A stretch of DNA of 64,000 nt from Fusicatenibacter saccharivorans (lineage in GTDB: Bacteria; Bacillota; Clostridia; Lachnospirales; Lachnospiraceae). Positions 1 through 8,174 of this stretch are shown one piece after another; position 1 is the first letter of the stretch, and every line of letters starts with the position of its first letter. Both the position numbers and the translations under genes were made by a program. Location: NCBI RefSeq assembly GCF_027667425.1, contig NZ_JAQEGR010000005.1, forward strand, positions 62,001 through 126,000, in the 5' to 3' direction. The notes beneath the pieces are model-generated. The model ran no database searches. It was not told where the DNA came from and saw nothing but the letters and a program-made list of their open reading frames with translations.

Positions 1-1
1 T

Positions 2-295
2 TTTGATGTTACCCTGGATCAGTTAGAGAGACTTAAAGAAGAGAATTCGGCAGAGAGCAAAGAGGTCCCTATTACACTCCTGGATGAAACACTGAATCTT
101 ATGGATGCGACGTTAGATGCACTTAACGCCACCAACGAAGCTGATCTGGGTTATGAACTCGAATATTCTTTTTCGTATGGTGATCCAGAACAGCCCTTAG
201 ATGGTTCTGAAACTGAGGAAGAGGTTCCGGTTGCAGAAGCAGATGATTCAGATGTAAACAGTGAGATGGAGTCCGTGCTGTTTGATTGGCATTAA
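2..295 (+). CDS. Unknown acidic protein, 5' end outside window
   Basis: The reading frame is open from the first bases of the window, so the start lies upstream; an internal ATG at 101 is probably not the start. The product is acidic and ends in VLFDWH. It is a paralogue of the next gene: both have a DVTxxQLE segment near the front and a VxxxxxxVLxDW tail. No domain is recognised. It begins a run of small same-strand genes with short gaps. Confidence 0.6.
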   Translation, partial: FDVTLDQLERLKEENSAESKEVPITLLDETLNLMDATLDALNATNEADLGYELEYSFSYGDPEQPLDGSETEEEVPVAEADDSDVNSEMESVLFDWH

Positions 296-336
296 TCACT
301 CTATGTTGTATTAGAAAGAAAGGAAAAAATATTAAT

Positions 337-588
337 ATGGAAAATGATATTAAAACAATCCCTGTTCGCATTACTGTAGAAAAAACCATACGGTTTGAAA
401 GATGTCTCGATGTTACTCCAGAACAACTGGAAGAAATTAGGGCTGGAGAAAGTCCATTAGTAAATTCACTGCTGGAGCATTTTGATCTGGAAGTGAAAGA
501 ATCTCTAGCGAAAGAATCTCTGGATCAGGAATTGGATTATTCTGTGGTAAACAGAGATACAGAACAGGTTTTGGTTGATTGGGAGTAA
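337..588 (+). CDS. Unknown acidic protein, paralogue of preceding gene
   Basis: An 83-residue protein whose start (ATG 337) follows an AGAAAGGA site. The segment LDVTPEQLEEI and the C-terminal QVLVDWE match the upstream gene, so the pair arose by tandem duplication. It is rich in Glu and Asp with no membrane segment or signal peptide. Function unknown. Confidence 0.65.
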   Translation: MENDIKTIPVRITVEKTIRFERCLDVTPEQLEEIRAGESPLVNSLLEHFDLEVKESLAKESLDQELDYSVVNRDTEQVLVDWE

Positions 589-647
589 TTATTTTCATGC
601 GGCCCAAAATTTAGTAATGCAAAATATTAAAAGAAAGAGGTATAAAG

Positions 648-836
648 ATGTCTAATTCTAACAGAATCACAAGAGAATCCATAGATTCCATTATTGAGGA
701 AATTATGGGAATTTCCGATTGCGATTGGCTTTCAGAAGATTCAAAGCCAAGAGAAATTGAAAGAATTTTAGTCGATGCCGGAATTGTTGAAGTAATTGAG
801 GCGCCTGTTGAAGGTTCTGGAAAGTCCGCTGACTGA
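648..836 (+). CDS. Unknown small acidic protein
   Basis: A 62-residue protein preceded by AAAGAGG. It is predicted helical and acidic (for example IIEEIMGISDCDWLSED) and ends in a Gly/Ser-rich tail. It lies in the same-strand run of small genes that opens the window. No family recognised. Confidence 0.6.
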   Translation: MSNSNRITRESIDSIIEEIMGISDCDWLSEDSKPREIERILVDAGIVEVIEAPVEGSGKSAD

Positions 837-951
837 AATTTGAAAAGTACATATAATAATTTTTTACGAAAGGAGTTTTACCCAGAACGGATGTAAGAAG
901 TGTTTATTGAAACATACGAATTTGCTGGATAAATCAAGGGAGGACTGACGC

Positions 952-1341
952 ATGGTGGTGAATGCAAAATGTAATCTCTGTAAAGAACCTACGAAATACG
1001 TGGCAGGGTTCTTCGATGGACCAAGGGGCAGGCACGGATGCCTGTTTGATTGCAAAAATGAGCAGTGCGAGGTTTATCAAGTGAAGAGATTTACAGAGTC
1101 AGAGGCAGTCAAGGAAAGAATAAAGATTCAGAACTTGAACAGTCAGAAGGGAATGTATGCAGGCTATATTGCAGCACTGAGGAAAGATGCCAAAATAACA
1201 ATGATGAAAATGTCGCAGATTGCTGGATGTAGTCCGGCAGAGTACAGTTCCTACGAACGCGAGAAGAAAGAGTTCGATCCGGAAATATACCGGAAATGTG
1301 AAAAATATCTGAAAGAGAAGGAAGGTGGAGAGCGATGCTGA
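952..1341 (+). CDS. Zinc-finger plus HTH (XRE-like) protein
   Basis: 129 residues. The first 45 carry a CxxC pair (CNLCKEP) and a second CxxxxC pair (CKNEQC), a likely structural zinc site. Residues about 68-125 look like a helix-turn-helix of the XRE type (GYIAALRKDAKITMMKMSQ, AGCSPAEYSSYEREKK). The order zinc domain then HTH recalls MqsA/YgiT-type antitoxins, but no mqsR-like toxin is adjacent. The stop overlaps the start of the ASCH gene by 7 bases, implying coupled translation. Probably a DNA-binding regulator. Confidence 0.65.
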   Translation: MVVNAKCNLCKEPTKYVAGFFDGPRGRHGCLFDCKNEQCEVYQVKRFTESEAVKERIKIQNLNSQKGMYAGYIAALRKDAKITMMKMSQIAGCSPAEYSSYEREKKEFDPEIYRKCEKYLKEKEGGERC

Positions 1342-1682
1342 CGCTGCCAATAAAAAAGAAGTGGTTTGATATGATCGCCTCCGGAGAAAAGAAAGAGGAG
1401 TACAGAGAAATCAAGCCGTATTACGACAGCAGGTTTATGAATGCGTTCGGTTTTCTCCTGGTTGGAGGTCAGATGGTATATGGAGATGCAGCACCGAAAG
1501 AAATCCGGAAGCCGTGGCCGGTACCAATAGTATTTAGAAATGGCTATTCCGAAGAGTCTCCGGAAATCATCTGCAAATGCACATTACATTTTGGAAAAGG
1601 CAAGCCGGAATGGGGAGCTGAGCCGGGAAAGTTATACTACGTGTTAAAAATACAGGAAATCGAGAAAGGAGCAGGACAATGA
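1335..1682 (+). CDS. ASCH-domain protein
   Basis: 115 residues beginning MLTLPIKKKWFDMIASGEKK, which is the standard opening of ASCH domains (PUA-like beta-barrels proposed to bind RNA). The GxKxxExR-type motif appears as SGEKKEEYRE. The full short domain is present. It overlaps the upstream zinc/HTH gene and, by ATGA, the downstream ssb fragment, so the three form one operon. Its molecular target is not known; such genes are common on phages and ICEs. Confidence 0.75.
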   Translation: MLTLPIKKKWFDMIASGEKKEEYREIKPYYDSRFMNAFGFLLVGGQMVYGDAAPKEIRKPWPVPIVFRNGYSEESPEIICKCTLHFGKGKPEWGAEPGKLYYVLKIQEIEKGAGQ

Positions 1683-1924
1683 ACAAAGTAATTTTAATGG
1701 GTCGCCTCACACGTGATCCGGAAGTTAGATATACTCAGGGAGAGCAGGCTATGGCAGTAGCGAGATACACCCTGGCAGTTGACAGAAGAGGAAAAAACCA
1801 GGAAAACTCAGCAGACTTCATCCAGTGCGTTGCATTCGGCAAGGCGGGAGAGTTCGCTGAGAGATACCTGCATAAAGGGACGAAAACCATAATGCCGCAG
1901 AAATTCGATTTAAAAATACAATAG
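1679..1924 (+). pseudogene. ssb: Truncated single-stranded DNA-binding protein
   Basis: The first 70 or so residues are clearly SSB: MNKVILMGRLTRDPEVRYT, then the OB-fold strands FIQCVAFGKAGEFAERYLHKGTK. A normal SSB continues for another 60-90 residues including an acidic tail; here the sequence leaves the family after GTKT and stops at 81 residues. The end of the OB fold and the C-terminal partner-binding tip are missing, so ssDNA binding is doubtful. It overlaps the ASCH gene by 4 bases and is followed 9 bases later by another gene, suggesting a deletion fused the two. Confidence 0.75.
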
Positions 1925-1933
1925 GAGGATTTA

Positions 1934-2281
1934 ATGCGAGAAATTGATATTATCAAAGAAGATATTCGGTGCTGTGATGATTTTGATGTGTATCCAAACG
2001 ATTCCATCAACATCACATATGAACTGTGGTTTGATGTGGACAAATATTTCGGAACACATACTCGTGAATCATCTAGTTGGATCAATTTCTATACTTTCTA
2101 TCATAAGGACGGAAGGATCACAGCAATGTACGAAATAGACTACGATGACCACATGGAATCTTTTGATTGGGAATTGACAGCGGAAGAGGAATTCTTTTTC
2201 CGCAACATGATGAACAGATATTGTAACAAATTATATGGTTGCTCCGTACCGGCGTTATGGAGCGAGCGTGAAACAACATAA
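1934..2281 (+). CDS. Unknown protein, FDVDKYFGT family (copy 1)
   Basis: 115 residues preceded by AGGAGG. It is a paralogue of the gene at 22901-23266: both have MRE near the start, the block FDVDKYFGT, a W-I-x-F strand, and an acidic C-terminal helix following a DWxLTxEE motif. No known domain; the alternating pattern suggests a small alpha/beta protein. It ends the first operon, just before a strong terminator. Confidence 0.65.
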   Translation: MREIDIIKEDIRCCDDFDVYPNDSINITYELWFDVDKYFGTHTRESSSWINFYTFYHKDGRITAMYEIDYDDHMESFDWELTAEEEFFFRNMMNRYCNKLYGCSVPALWSERETT

Positions 2282-2293
2282 GTATTACCATGG

Positions 2294-2328
2294 ATAAGGG
2301 ACCAATTTGGTCCCTTATTTTATTTTCT
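2294..2328 (+). terminator. Rho-independent terminator
   Basis: Perfect 10-bp stem ATAAGGGACC / GGTCCCTTAT with a 5-nt loop and a T-rich tail. The tail also supplies the TTTATT box of the next promoter. Confidence 0.85.
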
Positions 2329-2447
2329 GCAATATTCCATATTCTATCTCTATCAGAACCATTATTCAAGAAAGGAGTGTAACAATACCACGTTCTGAAA
2401 AACCATATGTCACTACTGGAAAATATTCATTTTAAAAGGAGACGGAT
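2319..2447 (+). promoter_or_regulatory. Shared promoter plus 5' hairpin leader, copy 1
   Basis: TTTATT at 2319, octamer TATTCTAT at 2340, stem TCAGAAC (2353-2359) with GTTCTGA (2392-2398), AAAGGAG in the loop at 2371, then CATATGTC and a ribosome site before the ATG at 2448. Confidence 0.75.
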
Positions 2448-3122
2448 ATGAAAACATTATATTTTGAGGCTGCTGGCTGTTATATTCTGCACAACGATGT
2501 TGAGAGCGGAAGAATCAGAACTGCTTTTACAAACAGAGACGGAAAAAAGGTGTACATTGAATTGATATGTGGCTGCAAAAGTTTAGCAATAAAAAAAGAG
2601 GATAAATCTGGAAAAGATATGCGGGAAAAATGGATTATAAAATCCGAATATGGATATATGTTTTGTGATTCCTGCCATTATATCACAGATGATCCCAAAA
2701 TCAATGATTGTATGGAATCCCGTCTGCCGTGTGAGCGGAATTTGTATATTGAAAAGGTGAAATATACCAAAGAAAATATTCTGAACTTTGTAAATACCTA
2801 TTGCAATGCTGATTTTGAAGAGGTTGTCGTGTTACATAATCTTGCCGGATATCGTGTATTCTCTGACTGTCAGAAAAAAGGCACTTCTGCAGCATATCGT
2901 TATGGGGATGAATTCCCGTATGATGCCGAATTGACCCTGAAACGCAGAAAAAAAGTAGAAGAGATGAAGAAAGAGTTTTGCGAATTGTTTCACCAGCAAC
3001 GCGATAATACCAGCTACTGGGTTGATGATCTCGGACAGTTAAATGTCAAAATCAACACCTATCAGACAGCATTGGATGCGGCAAACTGGACCAAGGGCAG
3101 ACATTTCATTGTGGAGGTATAA
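2448..3122 (+). CDS. Unknown 224-residue protein
   Basis: First gene behind leader copy 1, with AAAGGAGA before the ATG. It contains several cysteines (CGCKS, CDSCHY) in the first half, which could form a metal site, and a C-terminal part with WVDDLGQLNVKINTYQTALD and ANWTKGRHFIVEV. The N-terminal fold (FTNRDGKKVYIELICG) looks beta-rich. No family recognised. The next gene follows after 4 bases. Confidence 0.65.
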   Translation: MKTLYFEAAGCYILHNDVESGRIRTAFTNRDGKKVYIELICGCKSLAIKKEDKSGKDMREKWIIKSEYGYMFCDSCHYITDDPKINDCMESRLPCERNLYIEKVKYTKENILNFVNTYCNADFEEVVVLHNLAGYRVFSDCQKKGTSAAYRYGDEFPYDAELTLKRRKKVEEMKKEFCELFHQQRDNTSYWVDDLGQLNVKINTYQTALDAANWTKGRHFIVEV

Positions 3123-3126
3123 AAAA

Positions 3127-3363
3127 ATGAAAAAACGTAAAATAACCTATTGCTATTTGATGGAACGTAAATCTGACGGAAAGAAGTTTGTTACTTTTGG
3201 AAATTTCAGGGAAGCATGGAATAAACCTGCCAGCCTGTACGATTTTGTAACGAAAATGTATCTCTATCCACAAGAAACACCGTTCGGTTTGTGCGCACAC
3301 ATCTCAAACGGTTTACGTTGTGATCGGGAGCTTTTCAAAGTAATTCAGCAGGCCGCTCTTTGA
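3127..3363 (+). CDS. Unknown small basic protein
   Basis: 78 residues from ATG 3127, chosen because GTGGAGGT precedes it and upstream codons in frame lie inside the previous gene. Basic N-terminus (MKKRKITYCY) and a YPQETPFGLC segment. Same operon as the preceding gene; function unknown. Confidence 0.6.
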   Translation: MKKRKITYCYLMERKSDGKKFVTFGNFREAWNKPASLYDFVTKMYLYPQETPFGLCAHISNGLRCDRELFKVIQQAAL

Positions 3364-3390
3364 TCAAACAGATTGGAAAGGATTAAAATC

Positions 3391-3567
3391 ATGATGACGA
3401 AAGAAGAATTTAGCCGAACAAACTGGAAAATGTCATATGAGCAATACCAAAAATGCTATTGCCCGGAATGCAGTAAAAAAGGTTGCCAGCACAGAAATGC
3501 TTACAGAAGAGTTCCATCGATTGATGGCGGCCTCACTCTCTGCCCTAAGCTGAGATCTGACAAATAA
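3391..3567 (+). CDS. Small Cys/His-rich protein, likely zinc-binding
   Basis: 58 residues from ATG 3391 (GGAAAGG upstream). Contains CYCPECSKKGCQH, a tight cluster of four Cys and one His typical of a small zinc knuckle, and a second LCP near the end. Upstream in-frame codons lack a ribosome site. Probably a small nucleic-acid or protein-binding factor. Confidence 0.6.
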   Translation: MMTKEEFSRTNWKMSYEQYQKCYCPECSKKGCQHRNAYRRVPSIDGGLTLCPKLRSDK

Positions 3568-3595
3568 TAAGATTTTCGAAAGAAATGAGGTAAAT

Positions 3596-4390
3596 ATGGG
3601 AATTAAATATCATCAGTATGGATGCGGCAATGATTATGGGGATGATCATTACCTTACAGATAATTGGAATCCAGATTATGACTATGGATCACAATACGTT
3701 GAAGTTTACTTCAATATCAATACTCCGTCATATATGCATGACAAAGATCCTTCCGTCTTTGGATTTGCATCGGACGAAGCGCGAGATGAGTGGTATGCTG
3801 CAGCAAGCAAAGTGATCGCATCCTTTGACATTCTGGAGGACAGCGGGTATAATGTTGAAAACAGCGCTGAAAAACGTGCTTACTTATATCCCCATCCACA
3901 GCAAATTAGTGGAGTCATTCTTAAAAATGATGTCAGAAAAGTGGCAGAAGCGATTGAATGTATGTCACTGTCTTCCATTCGCTGGGTGGATTTGTATGAT
4001 ACCGTATATGTGCTTTCTGACGAAGCATATGAGAAGTATCTTATGTTTAAGGATGAAGCCCTCAAAAAAGATCTGTTTGACGTTTGCCAAACTCCGAGAA
4101 TCACACGATTCTATGATGCAATCGAAATCAGCAGAGCGCTTGCGATGAAGCATCGCTTGAAAAGACTGGGAATAAATGATGGAAGAAATTACGGATCTGG
4201 TCAAACAATAGACCATATCATGCGATTAATGCAGAAGATGTCTGAAGATGGGCTGCTCGTTATGACTTCTCCTAGTGGTGAAGAAACGTACGTCCGCAGC
4301 CTGAATAAAACAGAGCTTAAAAAGTGGATTCGTTCCCATATGATGCTGATCGAACAATACCGTTTTTTGTGGAGCAACCGGAAAGGATAA
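3596..4390 (+). CDS. Unknown 264-residue protein
   Basis: Preceded by AAATGAGG. The N-terminus is rich in Tyr, Asp and Gly; the middle has a strand-helix pattern (WVDLYDTVYVLSDEAYEKYL) and the C-terminus is helical and basic with a possible winged-helix-like segment (MQKMSEDGLLVMTSPSGE). Cytoplasmic, no known domain seen. It is four bases upstream of the next gene. Confidence 0.65.
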   Translation: MGIKYHQYGCGNDYGDDHYLTDNWNPDYDYGSQYVEVYFNINTPSYMHDKDPSVFGFASDEARDEWYAAASKVIASFDILEDSGYNVENSAEKRAYLYPHPQQISGVILKNDVRKVAEAIECMSLSSIRWVDLYDTVYVLSDEAYEKYLMFKDEALKKDLFDVCQTPRITRFYDAIEISRALAMKHRLKRLGINDGRNYGSGQTIDHIMRLMQKMSEDGLLVMTSPSGEETYVRSLNKTELKKWIRSHMMLIEQYRFLWSNRKG

Positions 4391-4393
4391 CAT

Positions 4394-4603
4394 ATGAAAG
4401 ATTGTGAAATTGCAAATATTCTGTATAATTTGAGTACAGATATGGACGCTGATGACTATGCTGACATCTATGATATAGAGGTTCAAGAGATTGAAAAAAG
4501 TATCTATAAGCTGAAAGAAAGCCATGATATTCTGTATCCTGTCTTAGTTTCGATCGCAGAAACGCATAAGGATATGTTCGATTTTTGTAAAGACCAAAAT
4601 TAA
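4394..4603 (+). CDS. Unknown small acidic protein
   Basis: 69 residues, entirely helical in appearance with heptad-like spacing (DIEVQEIEKSIYKLKESH). Starts 4 bases after the previous stop and is the last gene before a terminator. Function unknown. Confidence 0.6.
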   Translation: MKDCEIANILYNLSTDMDADDYADIYDIEVQEIEKSIYKLKESHDILYPVLVSIAETHKDMFDFCKDQN

Positions 4604-4623
4604 TCAAACACATATTATTTGAT

Positions 4624-4656
4624 AAACCGCGCCGAATATTGGCGCGGTTTTCTTTA
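4624..4656 (+). terminator. Rho-independent terminator
   Basis: Perfect stem AAACCGCGCC / GGCGCGGTTT followed by TTCTTT. Confidence 0.9.
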
Positions 4657-4688
4657 TCCCAACGATTTAAAGATTACAAAACAGAAAT

Positions 4689-4802
4689 ATTATTTTAGCT
4701 CTCTTTGCTAATTCTATACACATCAGGACAATCTATAAGAAAGGAGAAGAAAAATACACGTTCTGAAATACATTATGTCAAAGAAAGGATATTAAAAGTA
4801 GC
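4689..4802 (+). promoter_or_regulatory. Shared promoter plus 5' hairpin leader, copy 2
   Basis: ATTATT at 4689, AATTCTAT at 4710, stem TCAGGAC (4723-4729) with GTTCTGA (4760-4766, one G-U pair), AAAGGAG at 4740 in the loop, CATTATGTC after the stem. Confidence 0.75.
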
Positions 4803-5219
4803 ATGAATTTCACATCGACATCCGAAATCAAAGCACGGGTATATGAGCTGTATCTTACTGAAGATCAGGAACTTAACTCCAATTTTTTTGATTTTCATGT
4901 AAGAAATTTAAGATCTACATTGCTTAAAACATATGCGGAAATTCAAAAAGCAATCAATGGAGATGCCGTGGTACTCTTGAAAAACAGCATAGAAACCAGG
5001 CATGGTTCAGAGATTCAGGTAAATGGAATTCTGAGTTCATGGAAAGAAATTGGGGAAATTTACGCTGAAAATCGTAATGGACTTTATGACGGAAATTATA
5101 AGGAATTTCTGGAAGAATACAATGGTAAGGAAAATTTTACGGGATTATATCGGCTAATGGACCCAGTGTACACAGATTCTAAGTCCATTACTGGTGTTAA
5201 GCTGGATTTTATTTGGTAA
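4803..5219 (+). CDS. Unknown 138-residue protein
   Basis: First gene behind leader copy 2. Mixed alpha/beta with an acidic middle; the C-terminal half has repeated Tyr/Gly (GLYDGNYKEFLEEYNGKE). No family recognised. Followed by a 59-residue gene after 29 bases. Confidence 0.6.
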   Translation: MNFTSTSEIKARVYELYLTEDQELNSNFFDFHVRNLRSTLLKTYAEIQKAINGDAVVLLKNSIETRHGSEIQVNGILSSWKEIGEIYAENRNGLYDGNYKEFLEEYNGKENFTGLYRLMDPVYTDSKSITGVKLDFIW

Positions 5220-5248
5220 TACAGGATCATTGACCTGGAGGAAATTTT

Positions 5249-5428
5249 ATGGCAAAAGTAATTAATATTAAATGGGAAACTGATGGATATGAAATCGATC
5301 TGCCAAACGAAGTCACTATTCCGGATTGCTTCATGGATTCGGATGCAGGTCCGGATGTAGATGCTATATCAGATTGGCTTTCTGATATGAGCGGCTGGCT
5401 TCATGACGGATTTGAGATTGTCGAATAA
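5249..5428 (+). CDS. Unknown 59-residue acidic protein
   Basis: ATG 5249 follows CTGGAGGAAATTTT. The product begins MAKVINIKWETDGYEIDLP and ends SGWLHDGFEIVE; it is acidic and Trp-rich. The reading pattern resembles small phage-type proteins with an N-terminal beta hairpin. It sits in the operon started by leader copy 2. Confidence 0.55.
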   Translation: MAKVINIKWETDGYEIDLPNEVTIPDCFMDSDAGPDVDAISDWLSDMSGWLHDGFEIVE

Positions 5429-5449
5429 GGAAAATGGAGGAAACACAAT

Positions 5450-5817
5450 ATGGGAGCGTTTTCATGGCTGCGAGCCGAACGAACGACACAACGAAAAAAT
5501 ATTGCCGTTGGTGATATTTATAAAATTTTGATTCCTCAAGAATTTGGCGGCGGATTCATAAGGGATGAATATTGCGGTTCAGGAATCGTGTTTGGAGATG
5601 ACTGGGATCATATGGCCGATTTATATGGAATTTTGGCCTAGCTGAAGACTATTATGTTTTTTCTGAGATCAGACCGATTTCAGTTGACGAATATTTAGCT
5701 TCTACAAAAACCTCTGTTGGATTAGCTATCAATCCTGACAAAACCATAAGCGATTAAAAAACTGAACTTTTAGAATGTGGCCTTTCACCGGAAGAACTTG
5801 ATTGGCTTGAGCCTTAA
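5450..5817 (+). pseudogene. Small unknown gene broken by a frameshift and a stop
   Basis: The frame from ATG 5450 (GGAGG upstream) gives MGAFSWLRAERTTQRKN and stops at TAG 5639. The sense sequence continues in the -1 frame (LAEDYYVFSEIRPISVDEYL) through an internal TAA at 5755 to LSPEELDWLEP and a stop at 5815. The shift falls at a TTTT run near 5631. Two lesions indicate decay rather than recoding. Confidence 0.65.
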
Positions 5818-5877
5818 TTACAAATTTTCGGCAGCCATTCAAGTAACTCAAAATTTTCAGCAGAAGAGGACAATTAT

Positions 5878-6156
5878 ATGATCAAAAAATATTTGGAGTT
5901 ATGCACAAGCCATCTTACGGAAGAAACTGTGAATAGTTTAAATACAGTCCAGCCTCCGTATAGTTATCAATACCCCTATGGCGTTTTTATTATCGTTCCG
6001 GATAGAAGCAGCGAAGAGGAGTTCGCGGATTTTTTCCAAGCCCTCCCAAATGATCTGCAAATTGTGCTGAAGTACGCGTACGAACATGATATCGAGTTGA
6101 TCCTTTTGGATTCCGATGCGTGTGAAACAAGTGAGCTTCCTACATATGAGTGGTAA
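5878..6156 (+). CDS. DUF5983-like protein
   Basis: 92 residues. The opening (LELCTSHLTEETVNSLNT), a central YGVFIIVPD strand and the ending LPTYEW resemble small DUF5983 proteins often found on gut Firmicute mobile elements; the assignment is from memory of the family and moderate. The C-terminal pattern YA...LLDSDA...LPTYEW is shared with the larger protein at 39095. Confidence 0.55.
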   Translation: MIKKYLELCTSHLTEETVNSLNTVQPPYSYQYPYGVFIIVPDRSSEEEFADFFQALPNDLQIVLKYAYEHDIELILLDSDACETSELPTYEW

Positions 6157-6197
6157 TAGCAGACGCTGTGCGTAATCAAGCAAAATCAATTTATAAA

Positions 6198-6223
6198 TTC
6201 TCGTGCTGGCAACAGCACGAGAA
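6198..6223. other. Hairpin without T-tail
   Basis: Perfect inverted repeat TTCTCGTGCTG / CAGCACGAGAA. No T-run follows on the plus strand, so it may be an mRNA-end stabiliser or a weak terminator ahead of the radC-like gene. Confidence 0.6.
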
Positions 6224-6247
6224 AATCAGATATTGGAGAAATAGCGG

Positions 6248-6724
6248 ATGAAACGAATACAAGAATATCAGATGCTGCTTAATGCATCAAAAATTCCATA
6301 CTTAGAAAAGAAAAAATCGTATTTATGTGAAAGCAATTGTAATTCGCCTGAAAACGTCGCAGAAATCATGGAGAAATGTTTTCAAATGAGCAATTTGCCA
6401 GAAGAACATGTATATGCTATTGCTCTAAACACGAGAAGTAGTATTATTGGTGTTTTTGAGATTAGCAGAGGTACTGTTGCTGCAAGCTTGCTTTCAGCCA
6501 GAGAAATTTTGATTCGAATGCTTATCGTTGGAGCAACCCATTTTCTTATTTGCCACAATCATCCAAGCGGACACTTGCAACCATCAAAATATGATGTCGA
6601 TAGTACGAAGAATATCGTAAACGCTGGAAGGACAATAGGGATTCCGTTAGTGGACCATCTTATTATTGGCGATGGACGATATGTGAGCCTGCTGGAAGAG
6701 TATGGAAAGGAACTATTTGGATAA
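6248..6724 (+). CDS. radC: RadC/JAB (MPN) domain protein, element copy
   Basis: 158 residues matching the JAB-type metalloprotease-like domain of RadC: VYAIALNTRSSIIGVFEISRG, then the metal motif HNHPSG and the downstream Asp in PSKYDVDSTK, ending DHLIIGDGRYVSLLEE. The N-terminal helix-hairpin-helix half of chromosomal RadC is absent, as usual in element-borne copies. The true cellular role of RadC is unsettled; it is not proven to be a repair protein. A second, full-length radC lies at 61812. Confidence 0.85.
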   Translation: MKRIQEYQMLLNASKIPYLEKKKSYLCESNCNSPENVAEIMEKCFQMSNLPEEHVYAIALNTRSSIIGVFEISRGTVAASLLSAREILIRMLIVGATHFLICHNHPSGHLQPSKYDVDSTKNIVNAGRTIGIPLVDHLIIGDGRYVSLLEEYGKELFG

Positions 6725-6750
6725 AAATTTTCAAAAGGAGCGACATAATT

Positions 6751-6927
6751 ATGTGGACCATAATGTGGACTGAAAATTCCCAGGACAGGTGGGATAGACT
6801 TGAGACAAAAGAAGAAGTAATGCAGCTATTGGACAGCTTAGATAAGAATTCGGGTGTATCTAAAGGCGATGTATGGATTTTTCCACCGCAAGCAGATGAC
6901 CTCGCGCTTACAGGTAATGATTTTTAA
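6751..6927 (+). CDS. Unknown 58-residue protein
   Basis: ATG 6751 is preceded by AAAAGGAGCG. The product starts MWTIMWTENSQDRWDRLETK, is Trp-rich and then helical, and ends with a VWIFPPQ strand. This size and layout is common among small phage or ICE proteins; no function can be given. Confidence 0.55.
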   Translation: MWTIMWTENSQDRWDRLETKEEVMQLLDSLDKNSGVSKGDVWIFPPQADDLALTGNDF

Positions 6928-6949
6928 ACACTGAAAGGAAGGAATTTTT

Positions 6950-7741
6950 ATGTTTGAAGTAATATACGATAGGATAAAACATGGAACGATTTCCGTGTTT
7001 CCAATGATACGTGGAGAGATCTCGGAAAGCGTATATATTGATAAGCTCCAAGAGACATTTCCTAGTCTAAGTGACAGTGATTGCTCAGAAATCCTTCAGC
7101 AGCATGCGTGTAAAATCGAAGAAATCATTTTTGTGTATTGGGATGTATACGGAAAGCCGGATGCCAAGAGCGGAATGCTAATTCTTAAAGCAGCACCACT
7201 CCCTGAAGATATCCTGACGTTAGGTATCGATGGAGTGAACCAAATCTGGCGTGATGCGAAGTTAAGAGCAGTTGGAAAGGCGAGGGCGAAGATCCTGATA
7301 GAAAATAGTATTGGAAATCGTAATATGAATGATTTAGAGCAAGGAAAATATGATGGATATAGAGATATATTTGATTTATTAGATGAGGTGAAACAAATGA
7401 AATTTAAGAAAGGTGATAAAGTATTTCACAAAAATTTAAAATTGTTTGGAATATTTGTAGATTATGCATGGGAAAACCCAAATGAGGAGGCAGATGTTGA
7501 TTTTGAAATGGAAGATGGTTATATTGAACAGCGACATGTTTCAATAAATCAATTACAGAAGTATCCAAGTAACGAAGAGATTGGAAAGAGATTGGAAGGT
7601 ATAACAGTGGACGAATTAAGAATTAAAATTGAGCAGCTTATTGAGGATTTAGAAAATGAAACGGTAAATCGCAATATGAATGATATGGAAGAAGGTAGAT
7701 ATAAAACTTTGTGTGAGGTATTGGATTTAATTGACGATTGA
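6950..7741 (+). CDS. Unknown protein with an internal NRNMND repeat
   Basis: 263 residues after GAAAGGAAGG. The first 145 form one unit ending in NRNMNDLEQGKYDGYRDIF; a second unit begins with MKFKKGDKVFHKNLK (a small SH3-like barrel in appearance) and ends with NRNMNDMEEGRYKTLCEVL. The repeated tail motif suggests two once-separate small genes fused in frame. An internal ATG at the junction could still start the second unit separately. Function unknown. Confidence 0.6.
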   Translation: MFEVIYDRIKHGTISVFPMIRGEISESVYIDKLQETFPSLSDSDCSEILQQHACKIEEIIFVYWDVYGKPDAKSGMLILKAAPLPEDILTLGIDGVNQIWRDAKLRAVGKARAKILIENSIGNRNMNDLEQGKYDGYRDIFDLLDEVKQMKFKKGDKVFHKNLKLFGIFVDYAWENPNEEADVDFEMEDGYIEQRHVSINQLQKYPSNEEIGKRLEGITVDELRIKIEQLIEDLENETVNRNMNDMEEGRYKTLCEVLDLIDD

Positions 7742-7790
7742 ATATCTTTAATAAGCATATTGCTTCGGAAAAATATGAGGAGGCAACGAA

Positions 7791-8081
7791 ATGAAAATAC
7801 CATTACCCTGCAAATTTGGTGAGTTATCTGATTGCGACGGAAAATTGTTACCTCTTTGTGGCGTTCATTGGTTTGACTGGATGTCCGGAAGACAATATAC
7901 ATATTTTTTTGAAACAGGGGATCAATGGCATCCCTACACTTTTTATGAAACCCGTCAGGAACAGCAGCCTTTTTCTATGGAAATACCAGATGATCTTCTT
8001 TCTAACGATTTTAACGTGTATACAGATAAGGGGCCTTATATGGTCCCTTATTTTGTTTGGGGGAATATTTTCTTATACTAA
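7791..8081 (+). CDS. Unknown small protein, 3' end runs through a terminator
   Basis: 96 residues from ATG 7791 (GAGGAGG upstream). The last 18 or so codons (from NVYTDKGPYM) are encoded by the terminator stem and its T-tail, which suggests the original stop was lost and the true domain ends near PDDLLSNDF. Trp/Phe-rich; no family recognised. Confidence 0.5.
   Translation: MKIPLPCKFGELSDCDGKLLPLCGVHWFDWMSGRQYTYFFETGDQWHPYTFYETRQEQQPFSMEIPDDLLSNDFNVYTDKGPYMVPYFVWGNIFLY
8026..8058 (+). terminator. Rho-independent terminator inside an ORF end
   Basis: Stem ATAAGGGGCC / GGTCCCTTAT (one G-U) and TTTTGTTT tail; closely similar to the terminator at 2294. The tail gives the TTTGTT box of the next promoter. 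Confidence 0.75.
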
Positions 8082-8174
8082 CAATATCAGATCAAATAAT
8101 CAGGAAGGGAGGAGCAAAAAAGGATCTGAAATTCATTTTGTCTTTCAAAAAAATTATAAAAGGAGCCAGAATAT
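8052..8174 (+). promoter_or_regulatory. Shared promoter plus 5' hairpin leader, copy 3
   Basis: TTTGTT at 8052, TATACTAA at 8074, stem TCAGATC (8087-8093) with GATCTGA (8123-8129), GGGAGGAG in the loop, CATTTTGTC after the stem. Confidence 0.75.
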
